57,648 nt of DNA from DASSKO01 sp035690425 (GTDB taxonomy: Bacteria > Actinomycetota > Actinomycetes > Propionibacteriales > Nocardioidaceae). A model generated the notes under the pieces. The model saw nothing but the letters and a program-made list of their open reading frames with translations. It ran no database searches and had not been told where the DNA came from. The position numbers were made by a program, and so were the translations under genes. The stretch spans positions 1-57,648 of the forward strand of contig DASSKO010000204.1 in assembly GCA_035690425.1 (NCBI GenBank). The letters are read 5' to 3'. This document shows positions 33,465 to 40,803 of the stretch, piece after piece. The stretch's first letter is position 1; each line of letters opens with the position of its first letter.

Positions 33465-34514
33465 ATGCGACTGGGCGTGAACCTCGGCTACGTGGTCGGC
33501 TCCGACGTACGCGACTATCTGGAGCCGGCCCGGGAGGCCGACCGGCTCGGGTACGCCGTGGCGTGGGCGGCCGAGGCCTACGGGTCCGACAGCCCCACCG
33601 TGCTCAGCTGGGTCGCGGCGCAGACCGAGCGCATCGACGTGGGCAGCGCGGTGATGCAGATCCCGGCACGCACCCCGGCCATGACCGCGATGACCGCCGC
33701 GACGCTGGACCTGCTCAGCGGCGGCCGGTTCCGCCTCGGTGTCGGCGTCAGCGGTCCGCAGGTGTCGGAGGGCTGGCACGGTGTGCGGTTCGACCGGCCG
33801 CTGAGCCGGACCCGGGAGTACGTCGCCGTCGTGCGCAAGGCCCTGGACCGCGAGACCGTGACGTACGACGGCTCGCACTTCGTGCTCCCGCTGCCCGACG
33901 GACCGGGCAAGGCTCTGCGGCTGTCGCTGCGGCCCGCGCGTGAGCGGTTGCCGATCTACCTGGCGGCGGTCGGCCCGAGGAACATCGCGCTGGCCGGGGA
34001 GATCGCCGACGGCTGGCTGGCCATCTTCTTCGCCCCGGAGCACGCCGCCGATCTGCAGGGGCATCTCGACAGCGGTCTGACGGCCACCGGCCGCACGCGG
34101 GCGGACTTCGACGTCTCGGCCACGGTGCCCGTGGTCGTCGGCGACGACGTGGCCGCCTGCGCCGATCCCGTGCGGAGCTACGCCGCCCTCTACCTCGGCG
34201 GGATGGGCAGCAAGGAGCAGAACTTCTACAACCAGCTGGCGCGGCGGATGGGGTTCGACGCCGCGGCCGAGCAGGTGCAGGACCTCTTCCTCGACCAGCG
34301 GCACCGCGAGGCGATGGCGGCGGTGCCGCTGGACTTCATCGACCAGACGTCGCTGCTCGGTCCGCGAGCGCGCATCGTCGAGCGGCTGCACGCCTATGCC
34401 GAGGCCGGCGTGACGACGCTGAACGTATCCTGCTTCGACTCGACCACCGACGGCCGGATCGCCACCCTGCGGGCGATGGCCGACGCCCTCGACACATCCG
34501 GACTGGGAGATTGA
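33465..34514 (+). CDS. LLM class F420-dependent oxidoreductase
   Basis: A 349-residue luciferase-like TIM barrel. Family features include MRLGVNLGYVVGSDVRDYLEPAREADRLGY-type opening (VNLGYVVG, AREADRLGYAVAWAAE), TPAMTAMTAATLDLLSGGRFRLGVGVSGPQV core with the nonprolyl turn SGPQV, and YLAAVGPRNIALAGEIADGWL. The F420 rather than FMN cofactor is inferred from the actinobacterial subfamily. Substrate unknown. Its TGA is immediately followed by the GTG of uppP, so they are co-translated. Confidence 0.9.
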   Translation: MRLGVNLGYVVGSDVRDYLEPAREADRLGYAVAWAAEAYGSDSPTVLSWVAAQTERIDVGSAVMQIPARTPAMTAMTAATLDLLSGGRFRLGVGVSGPQVSEGWHGVRFDRPLSRTREYVAVVRKALDRETVTYDGSHFVLPLPDGPGKALRLSLRPARERLPIYLAAVGPRNIALAGEIADGWLAIFFAPEHAADLQGHLDSGLTATGRTRADFDVSATVPVVVGDDVAACADPVRSYAALYLGGMGSKEQNFYNQLARRMGFDAAAEQVQDLFLDQRHREAMAAVPLDFIDQTSLLGPRARIVERLHAYAEAGVTTLNVSCFDSTTDGRIATLRAMADALDTSGLGD

Positions 34515-35339
34515 GTGCTCGACTTCTTCAAGGCCGTCGTCCTCGGCCTGCTGCAAGGGCTGACCGAGTTCCTGCCAATCTCCTCCAGCGCGCACCTGCG
34601 GATCTTCCCCGAGCTGTTCGGCTGGGAGGACCCCGGAGCGGCGTTCACCGCGGTCGTGCAGATCGGCACCGAGCTCGCCGTGCTGGTGTACTTCCGGCAC
34701 GACATCTGGCGGATCGCATCCACCTGGGTGCGCGCCCTGTTCCGACCCGAGCTACGCGGCGAGACCGACGCCCGGATGGGCTGGTTCATCATCGTCGGGT
34801 CGGTGCCGATCGTGGTGCTGGGTATCACGCTGCAGGACGTGATCGAGCGCGACCTCCGCAACCTGTGGATCATCGGCACGACCCTGATCGTGCTGGGCGT
34901 CGTGCTCGGAATCTCCGAGCGCGTGGGTCGACGTACCCGGCCGATCGAGAAGCTGACCATCCGCGACGCGGTGCTGCTGGGGCTGGCGCAGGCATGCGCG
35001 CTGGTGCCCGGTGTCTCCCGCTCCGGCGCGACGATCAGCATGGGGCTGTTCCTCGGCTACGACCGGGCGGCAGCGACACGCTATGCGTTCCTGCTCGCGA
35101 TCCCCGCAGTCGTGGGTGCCGGGCTCTACGAGCTGCCGGATATCCCCGGCGGCGACAACACCTACGGCGTGGCACCGACGCTGGTCGCCACCGTGGTGTC
35201 GTTCGTGGTGGGCTACGCGGCGATCGCATGGCTGCTGCGCTACGTCAGCACCCACTCCTACCTGCCGTTCGTCGTCTACCGGATCCTCCTCGGCGGCGCG
35301 GTGCTCGCCCTGCTCGGCGCCGGCGTCATGACCCCCTGA
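34515..35339 (+). CDS. uppP: Undecaprenyl-diphosphatase
   Basis: A 274-residue membrane enzyme (BacA/UppP) recycling undecaprenyl pyrophosphate for cell wall synthesis. The two active-site blocks are seen: LGLLQGLTEFLPISSSAHLRI at the start (excerpt LTEFLPISSSAH) and VPGVSRSGATISMGLFLGYDR mid-protein (excerpt PGVSRSGATI). About seven or eight membrane segments. GTG start abuts the upstream stop. This gene opens the stretch syntenic with the mycobacterial uppP-mshC-metH-mpa region. Confidence 0.95.
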   Translation: MLDFFKAVVLGLLQGLTEFLPISSSAHLRIFPELFGWEDPGAAFTAVVQIGTELAVLVYFRHDIWRIASTWVRALFRPELRGETDARMGWFIIVGSVPIVVLGITLQDVIERDLRNLWIIGTTLIVLGVVLGISERVGRRTRPIEKLTIRDAVLLGLAQACALVPGVSRSGATISMGLFLGYDRAAATRYAFLLAIPAVVGAGLYELPDIPGGDNTYGVAPTLVATVVSFVVGYAAIAWLLRYVSTHSYLPFVVYRILLGGAVLALLGAGVMTP

Positions 35340-35381
35340 CCGATCGCGCCGCGCCGCCCCCCGCTCACGGATGAGGTGGGG

Positions 35382-36371
35382 CTAGAGCCAGCCGGCGCGC
35401 TTGAAGAACCTGTAGAGGGCGGCACAGGCGATCGCCATCACCCCGACGACGACCGGGTAGCCGAACCGCCACTCCAGCTCCGGCATGTGCTCGAAGTTCA
35501 TCCCGTAGATGCCGGCCACCATCGTCGGCAGCGCCGCGATCGCCACCCACGCCGAGATCTTGCGCATGTCGTCGTTCTGCTGCAGCGACAGCCTGGCCAG
35601 GTGCGCGGTCAGGGCGTTGCCGAGCAGGTCGTCGAGCGCGGCCACCTGCTCCGACACCCGGATCACGTGGTCGAGCACGTCCCGGAAGAACGGCGCGGAG
35701 TCCGCGGGTACGCCGGTCACGGCGCCGTTGGCGAACCGCGACATCGGCTCCCGCAGCGGGCCGGCGGCACGCCGGAACTCCTGCACCTCCCGCTTGAGCA
35801 GGTAGATCCGCTCGGCGTCGTCGCTCGTGCGCTCGGTGCTGAACACCGACCGCTCGATCTCGTCGACGTCGATCTCGAGCGCCTCGGCCACCTCCTGGTA
35901 CTCGTCGACGACCCGGTCGCAGACCGCGTAGACCACCGACGACGACCCGTGGCCCAGCACCGCGGCGCGCTGCTCGAGATCGCGCCGGGCGCTGGCCAAG
36001 GCCGCTCCCGCGCCGTGTCGGACCGTCACGACATACTGCTCACCGACGAAGACCGCGATCTCGCCGGTCTCCACCTCGTCGGTCGCCTCGACGTACCAGA
36101 GCGTCTTGAGGACGAGGAAAAGCCCGTCGGCGTAGTGCTCGAGCTTCGGCCGCTGGTGCGCATGCACGGCGTCCTCGACGGCGAGCGGGTGCAGGTCGAA
36201 GATCTTGGCGACCCGGTCGAGCTCGGCGGCCGACGGCTCGTGCAGCCCCACCCACACGAAGTCACGCGGCTCGTCCGCGGCCTTGACCGCTGCCGGCATG
36301 TCGTCTCGGCAGTCGAGGTCGAGCCGGGTCCCGTCGCGGTACACCGCGCAGTCCACAATCACGCCGCCCAT
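35382..36371 (-). CDS. corA: Magnesium/cobalt transporter CorA
   Basis: A 329-residue CorA-type channel: a large cytosolic domain, a long helix, then two C-terminal membrane segments with the pore motif YGMNFEHMPE. Positively charged C-terminus RFFKRAGWL. The pentamer carries Mg2+ (or Co2+) inward. ATG 36371 gives MGGVIVDCAVY; a frame running further upstream overlaps the phosphatase and was rejected. A minus-strand TAGTCA lies 7 nt away and shares two bases with the -10 box of the divergent phosphatase. Confidence 0.94.
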   Translation of the reverse strand: MGGVIVDCAVYRDGTRLDLDCRDDMPAAVKAADEPRDFVWVGLHEPSAAELDRVAKIFDLHPLAVEDAVHAHQRPKLEHYADGLFLVLKTLWYVEATDEVETGEIAVFVGEQYVVTVRHGAGAALASARRDLEQRAAVLGHGSSSVVYAVCDRVVDEYQEVAEALEIDVDEIERSVFSTERTSDDAERIYLLKREVQEFRRAAGPLREPMSRFANGAVTGVPADSAPFFRDVLDHVIRVSEQVAALDDLLGNALTAHLARLSLQQNDDMRKISAWVAIAALPTMVAGIYGMNFEHMPELEWRFGYPVVVGVMAIACAALYRFFKRAGWL

Positions 36372-36378
36372 TGTGCCG

Positions 36379-36388
36379 TGACTAGGCT
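36379..36388. promoter_or_regulatory. Overlapping divergent -10 boxes (corA and phosphatase)
   Basis: Plus strand TAGGCT (36383-36388) is 7 nt before GTG 36396; minus strand TAGTCA (36379-36384) is 7 nt before ATG 36371. They share two base pairs, so only one polymerase could occupy the site at a time. Confidence 0.4.
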
Positions 36389-36395
36389 GGCGAGC

Positions 36396-37175
36396 GTGGC
36401 AACCCTCATTCTCGTACGGCACGGACGCACCACGGCCAACTCCACCGGGGTGCTGGCGGGCCGCTCGCCCGGCGTGTCCCTCGACGACACCGGCGAGCAG
36501 CAGGCGGCCGTCGTCGCCGAGCGGCTGTCGGTCCTGCCGCTCAGCCGCATCGTCAGCAGCCCGCTCGAGCGCTGCCGGCAGACCGCCGCCATGCTCGCCC
36601 GGGCCCAGGAGAGCAGGCCACGAGTCCGCGTGGAGCGCCGGCTCACCGAGTGCGGGTACGGCGCCTGGACGGGCCGGCCGTTGAAGGAGCTCGCCAAGGA
36701 GCCGCTGTGGAAGACCGTGCAGGGGCACCCCTCGGGCGTCACCTTCCCCGACGGTGAGTCGATGCGCGACATGCAGAGCCGGGCGGTCGGGTCCGTGCGC
36801 CGCGCCGACGCCGAGATCGAGGACGAGAGCGGCCCGGACGCTGTGTGGGCGGCGGTCAGCCACGGCGACGTGATCAAGTCGGTGCTCGCCGATGCCCTCG
36901 GCCTGCATCTCGACCAGTTCCAGCGGCTCGTGGTCGACCCGGGCTCGGTCTCGGTCATCCGCTACACCCCGACACGACCGTTCGTCATGCACCTCAACGA
37001 CCACGGCAACGACCTCGGCGCACTGCGACCGCCCAAGCGTCGACGCAAGCGCGCGAGCAGTGACGCGGCGGTCGGCGGCGGCGCAGGCAGCAGCGCACGC
37101 GGCAACACACGCAGGAGTGCCGCCAGGGGCACGCAAGCCGGGGGAGCCCGGCGACGCGTTGGCCGCAACCAATAG
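36396..37175 (+). CDS. Histidine phosphatase family protein (MSMEG_4193/TIGR03848 type)
   Basis: A 259-residue phosphoglycerate-mutase-like phosphatase. The phosphohistidine motif LVRHGRT is at 6-12, SSPLERCRQTA follows, the acid/base Glu is in RLTECGYGAW and the second His in VSHGDVIKSVLAD. About 55 C-terminal residues are low-complexity, Arg/Ala/Gly-rich and probably disordered. The subgroup is found with DUF3090, SCO1664-like and mshC genes in actinobacteria, as here. Substrate unknown. Confidence 0.92.
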   Translation: MATLILVRHGRTTANSTGVLAGRSPGVSLDDTGEQQAAVVAERLSVLPLSRIVSSPLERCRQTAAMLARAQESRPRVRVERRLTECGYGAWTGRPLKELAKEPLWKTVQGHPSGVTFPDGESMRDMQSRAVGSVRRADAEIEDESGPDAVWAAVSHGDVIKSVLADALGLHLDQFQRLVVDPGSVSVIRYTPTRPFVMHLNDHGNDLGALRPPKRRRKRASSDAAVGGGAGSSARGNTRRSAARGTQAGGARRRVGRNQ

Positions 37176-37178
37176 GCT
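37173..37178 (+). promoter_or_regulatory. Possible internal -10 box overlapping the phosphatase stop codon
   Basis: TAGGCT begins with the phosphatase TAG stop and lies 8 nt before the DUF3090 ATG, allowing separate leaderless transcription of the next genes. Confidence 0.35.
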
Positions 37179-37186
37179 GCGACGTC

Positions 37187-37747
37187 ATGCCCGTCGTGCA
37201 CCTCTTCGAGTCCCCCGAGCGCTTCGTGGCCGGCACCGTCGGCGAGCCCGGCCAGCGCACCTTCTTCCTGCAGGCCCGGGAGGGCCAGCGGATCACCAGC
37301 GTCGCGTTGGAGAAGGAGCAGGTCGCTGTCCTCGCCGAACGCGTCGACGACCTGCTCGACGAGCTGGTCCGAGTGTCGGGCGGTGACTCCCGGGTGCCGG
37401 CGGTCGCGCCGCAGGAGCTGGTCGACGGCGAGCCGCTCGAGCAGCCGATCGAGCAGGAGTTCCGCGTCGGCACCATGACCCTGGCCTGGGACGGCGAGGC
37501 CGAGCACGTCGTGCTGGAGATCTTCTCCCTCGAGGAGAGTGCCGAGGAGGAGGAGACGCAGGACGACGAGACCGAGGCGGAGGAGGTTCTGCAGGTGCAC
37601 CTCTCCGCGACCGCGGCACGGGTCTTCGCCAAGCGCGCGCTGAGTGTGGTCTCGGCCGGCCGTCCGCCGTGCCCGTTCTGCGGCAACCCGCTCGACCAGG
37701 GTGGCCACATCTGCCCACGCGCCAACGGGTTCCGACGTCTGAGCTGA
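37187..37747 (+). CDS. DUF3090 family protein with C-terminal zinc ribbon
   Basis: A 186-residue protein of the actinobacterial DUF3090/TIGR03847 group. The body is mostly beta strand (VAGTVGEPGQRTFFLQAREG), an acidic stretch of Glu/Asp lies at about 118-135, and the C-terminus ends in CPFCGNPLDQGGHICPRANG, with Cys/Cys/His/Cys arranged like a zinc knuckle. Function unknown. Its stop overlaps the next ATG (TGATG), tying it to the kinase-like protein. Confidence 0.92.
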   Translation: MPVVHLFESPERFVAGTVGEPGQRTFFLQAREGQRITSVALEKEQVAVLAERVDDLLDELVRVSGGDSRVPAVAPQELVDGEPLEQPIEQEFRVGTMTLAWDGEAEHVVLEIFSLEESAEEEETQDDETEAEEVLQVHLSATAARVFAKRALSVVSAGRPPCPFCGNPLDQGGHICPRANGFRRLS

Positions 37748-38556
37748 TGGATGCAGCTTCGACCGCCGACGTACACCGGCTGCTGACCGATGGTGAGATG
37801 ACGCTGGCGGGGCGGCTGTTGTCGGCGTCGAACGCCACGTTCGTCGGCAGCGTCTCGCTCGACGGCGAGACTGCCGAGTGTGTCTACAAGCCGGTCCGGG
37901 GCGAGAGGCCGCTGTGGGACTTCCCGGACGGCACGCTGGCGCACCGGGAGCGTGCGGCGTACCTGGTGTCCGAGGCCACCGGCTGGCACCTGGTGCCGCC
38001 GACCGTGCTCCGGGACGCCGACTTCGGGGTGGGCATGGTGCAGCTGTGGATCGACGAGCCCGAGTACGCCGAGCACGAGGCCGCGCTGGTCGACATCGTG
38101 CCGCTGGGCGACGTGCCCACCGGATATCTCCGCGTCCTCGACGCCGAGGACCAGCACCGCCGGCCCGTCAGCCTGGTGCACGCCGACCACGTCGCGCTGC
38201 AGCAGATGGCGGCGTTGGACGCGGTGATCAACAACGCCGACCGCAAGGGCGGGCACGTGTTGACCCGCCGGGACGGGCACGTGCACGGCGTCGACCACGG
38301 CGTCTGCTTCCACGAGGACCCGAAGCTGCGGACGGTGCTGTGGGGCTGGGCGGGGGAGCCGCTGCCGGATGAGGTGCTCACCGGGCTGCAGGAGGCCCGA
38401 GACGCGCTGGACGGTGAGCTGACGGCCGAGCTGGCCGGTCTGCTGTCCGTGGCCGAGCTCACGTCGGTTCGGCGCCGGCTCGAGGGTCTCCTCGCCGGCG
38501 GCTCCTTCCCACTGCCCTCACACGAGTGGCCGGCTATCCCGTGGCCAGCGTTCTGA
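37747..38556 (+). CDS. SCO1664 family protein, predicted kinase fold
   Basis: A 269-residue protein of the TIGR03843/SCO1664 group. Kinase-like landmarks are visible: Lys48 in VYKPVRGERPLWDFP, an acidic helix HRERAAYLVSEATG, the catalytic-loop pattern LDAVINNADRKGGH (Asp158, Asn163, Asp165) and a metal-binding GVDHGVCFH (Asp183). These recall HipA and PI3/4-kinase-like folds, so ATP-dependent phosphotransfer is a prediction. It is coupled to DUF3090 upstream and lies 25 bp before mshC; the histidine phosphatase two genes up could act oppositely. Confidence 0.88.
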   Translation: MDAASTADVHRLLTDGEMTLAGRLLSASNATFVGSVSLDGETAECVYKPVRGERPLWDFPDGTLAHRERAAYLVSEATGWHLVPPTVLRDADFGVGMVQLWIDEPEYAEHEAALVDIVPLGDVPTGYLRVLDAEDQHRRPVSLVHADHVALQQMAALDAVINNADRKGGHVLTRRDGHVHGVDHGVCFHEDPKLRTVLWGWAGEPLPDEVLTGLQEARDALDGELTAELAGLLSVAELTSVRRRLEGLLAGGSFPLPSHEWPAIPWPAF

Positions 38557-38568
38557 CCCCCGGGTAGT

Positions 38569-38574
38569 TACGCT
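38569..38574 (+). promoter_or_regulatory. -10 box for mshC (leaderless)
   Basis: TACGCT, 7 nt before ATG 38582. Confidence 0.45.
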
Positions 38575-38581
38575 GCTGTCC

Positions 38582-39850
38582 ATGCATGCGTGGCAGTCCC
38601 CTGAGGTCCCGGCCCTGACGTCGTCCGGCCTCGCGCCGACCGTGGTGCTCTACGACACGTCGAGCGGTGGGTACCAGACCACCCGCCCGGGCGGGACCGC
38701 CAAGCTCTACGTCTGCGGCATCACGCCGTACGACGCGACCCATCTCGGGCACGCCGCGACCTACCTGGCCTTCGACCTGCTGGTGCGGGCGTGGCGCGAC
38801 GCCGGTCATGAGGTGCTGTACGTGCAGAACGTCACCGACGTCGACGACCCGCTGATCGAGCGGGCGCAGCAGACCGGCGAGGACTGGGACGCGCTGGCCG
38901 AGCGCGAGACCGAGCTCTTCCGTGCGGACATGGTGGCGCTGCGGATGCTCGCCCCGGACCACTACATCGGTGCGGTGGAGTCGATCGAGCTGATCGAGCG
39001 ACAGGTGGTGGCGCTGCGTGAGCGCGGCGCCCTCTACGAAGTGGAGGGCGACCTGTACTTCCCGGTCTCGGCCGACTCGTCGTTCGGGTCGGTGTCCGGA
39101 CTGGACCGCGACACCATGGTGGAGCTCTTCCGCGAGCGCGGCGGAGACCCTGACCGGCCCGGCAAGAAGGACCCGCTCGACTGCCTGGTGTGGCAGCAGC
39201 AGCGCCCGGGCGACCCGGCGTGGGACAGCGCCCTCGGGCACGGCCGCCCGGGCTGGCACATCGAGTGCACGGCGATCGCGCTGGAACACCTCGGGATCGG
39301 GTTCGACGTCCAGGGTGGCGGCAGCGACCTGGCCTTCCCGCACCACGAGATGTGCGCGTCGGAGGCGCACATCGCTGCAGGGGCGCGGCCGTTCGCGCAG
39401 TCGTACGTGCATGCCGGGATGGTCGGGCTCGACGGGGCGAAGATGAGCAAGTCCAAGGGCAACCTGGTGTTCGTCTCGGGGCTGCGCCGCGACGGCGTCG
39501 ACCCGATGGTGATCCGGCTGGCGCTGCTGGACCACCACTACCGCGAGGACTGGGACTGGACGCCGGACGACCTCGCCCGCGCCGAAGGCAGGCTCGCGCG
39601 CTGGCGTGCGGCGCTCGCGCGGTGCGAGGACCTTGGCAGCGGCCCGGACACCACCAACCTGTTGATCGACGTACGCGGTGCGCTGGCCCAGGACCTGGAC
39701 GCGCCGGCGGCGCTGGTGGCCGTGGACAGCTGGGCCGAGGAGGCCCTCGCCGCGGCCGACGGCGGGCCCGCCGACCCCCGTGCCGGTGCCCCCCGCACCG
39801 CCGAGACCGTCCGCGCCGTCATCGACGCACGGCTCGGCGTGCTGGCCTAG
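38582..39850 (+). CDS. mshC: Cysteine:1D-myo-inosityl 2-amino-2-deoxy-glucopyranoside ligase
   Basis: A 422-residue class I aminoacyl-tRNA-synthetase relative that joins cysteine to GlcN-inositol in mycothiol synthesis. The Zn/cysteine site starts at Cys45 (YVCGITPYD), the HIGH-type motif is HLGH at 54-57, RPGWHIECTAIA and GGSDLAFPHHEMC supply further zinc ligands, and KMSKSKGN is near residue 288. It lacks the anticodon-binding tail of CysRS, which separates MshC from CysS. Presence of this gene is a strong actinobacterial marker. Confidence 0.96.
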   Translation: MHAWQSPEVPALTSSGLAPTVVLYDTSSGGYQTTRPGGTAKLYVCGITPYDATHLGHAATYLAFDLLVRAWRDAGHEVLYVQNVTDVDDPLIERAQQTGEDWDALAERETELFRADMVALRMLAPDHYIGAVESIELIERQVVALRERGALYEVEGDLYFPVSADSSFGSVSGLDRDTMVELFRERGGDPDRPGKKDPLDCLVWQQQRPGDPAWDSALGHGRPGWHIECTAIALEHLGIGFDVQGGGSDLAFPHHEMCASEAHIAAGARPFAQSYVHAGMVGLDGAKMSKSKGNLVFVSGLRRDGVDPMVIRLALLDHHYREDWDWTPDDLARAEGRLARWRAALARCEDLGSGPDTTNLLIDVRGALAQDLDAPAALVAVDSWAEEALAAADGGPADPRAGAPRTAETVRAVIDARLGVLA

Positions 39851-39853
39851 CGC

Positions 39854-40720
39854 TCAGGCCTCGCCGGGGCCACCCTGGCCGTGCTGGCGGCGCTTGAGGT
39901 ACCGCTCGAACTCACGGGCGATGGCGTCGCCGCTGGCCTCCGGCAGGTCGGCGGCGTCCCGCGACTCCTCGAGGGCCTGGACGTACTCGGCAACCTCGGT
40001 GTCCTCGCGGGCCAGCTCGTCGACGCCGCGCTCCCAGGCCCGGGCCTCCTCCGGCAGCTCGCCGAGCGTCACGGGCATCTCCAGCAGGTCCTCGACCTGA
40101 CCGAGCAGCGCCACCGTGGCCTTGGGGCACGGGGGCTGTCCGACGTAGTGCGGCACCGCCGCCCAGAACGACACCGCCGGCATGTCCAGGCGCTGGCAGG
40201 CGTCCTGGAACACGCCCACGATGCCGGTCGGCCCCTCGTAGCGGGACTCCTCCAGGTCGAGCCTGCGCGTCAGCTCGGCGTCGACCGACGTACCCGTGAT
40301 CGGCACGGGCCTGCTGTGCGGCACGTCCGCGAGCAGTGCTCCCAATGTCACCACCGTGCGCACGCCGAGGTCGTCCGCCGTGGCCAGCAGCTGCGCGCAG
40401 AACTCCCGCCAGCGCATGTTGGGTTCGATGCCGCGCAGCAGCACGATGTCGCGGCTGGCGCCGGGCGGCCGGCAGACGGCGAGCTGCGAGGTCGGCCAGG
40501 TGAGGTTGCGGCTGCCGTCCGGTCCCAGGGCGACCGTCGGGCGGTTGACCTGGAAGTCGTAGAAGTCCTCGGGGTCCAGGGCCGCAACGGGCGTGGCGTC
40601 CCAGACCTGCATCAGGTGGTCCACGGCCCCCGATGCCGCTTCGCCGGCATCGTTCCAGCCCTCGAACGCGGCGATCATCACCGGGTCGACGAGCTCGTCC
40701 ACAGGTTCGAGTTCGATCAC
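39854..40720 (-). CDS. PAC2 family protein
   Basis: A 288-residue PAC2 (proteasome assembly chaperone-like) protein: PVMIAAFEGWNDAGEAASGAVDHL at the start (excerpt AAFEGWNDAGEAA), VVTLGALLADVPHSRPVPITG in the middle, GIVGVFQDACQRLDMPAVSFWAAVPHYV-like core, then a charged C-terminal helix. The biochemical role in bacteria is unknown. GTG 40720 lies 6 nt behind TAGGGT. It converges with mshC (3 bp) and diverges from metH. Confidence 0.93.
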   Translation of the reverse strand: MIELEPVDELVDPVMIAAFEGWNDAGEAASGAVDHLMQVWDATPVAALDPEDFYDFQVNRPTVALGPDGSRNLTWPTSQLAVCRPPGASRDIVLLRGIEPNMRWREFCAQLLATADDLGVRTVVTLGALLADVPHSRPVPITGTSVDAELTRRLDLEESRYEGPTGIVGVFQDACQRLDMPAVSFWAAVPHYVGQPPCPKATVALLGQVEDLLEMPVTLGELPEEARAWERGVDELAREDTEVAEYVQALEESRDAADLPEASGDAIAREFERYLKRRQHGQGGPGEA

Positions 40721-40726
40721 GCGGCA

Positions 40727-40732
40727 ACCCTA
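40727..40732 (-). promoter_or_regulatory. -10 box for PAC2 gene (leaderless)
   Basis: TAGGGT on the minus strand, 6 nt before GTG 40720. Confidence 0.45.
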
Positions 40733-40741
40733 CGTTCATCC

Positions 40742-40766
40742 AAAGTGTGGATCACAGTCCCACTTT
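40742..40766. promoter_or_regulatory. Inverted repeat between PAC2 and metH genes
   Basis: AAAGTG (40742-40747) and CACTTT (40761-40766) are perfect 6-nt arms, 25 bp overall. It lies upstream of both -10 boxes in the divergent region and could be an operator; I do not recognise the regulator. No room exists for a cobalamin or SAM riboswitch. Confidence 0.35.
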
Positions 40767-40790
40767 CCGGACGGCTGGCGCCGCGACGCG

Positions 40791-40796
40791 TAGCCT
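40791..40796 (+). promoter_or_regulatory. -10 box for metH (leaderless)
   Basis: TAGCCT, 7 nt before ATG 40804. Confidence 0.45.
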
Positions 40797-40803
40797 TGGT
40801 GCA

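Noticed and set aside
38582..39850. Cysteinyl-tRNA synthetase (cysS)
   Set aside because: The protein is about 420 residues, lacks the C-terminal anticodon-binding part, and sits in the conserved mshC neighbourhood.
40721..40803. Cobalamin or SAM riboswitch upstream of metH
   Set aside because: The gap is 83 bp and is filled by two divergent -10 boxes and a short inverted repeat; neither riboswitch fits.
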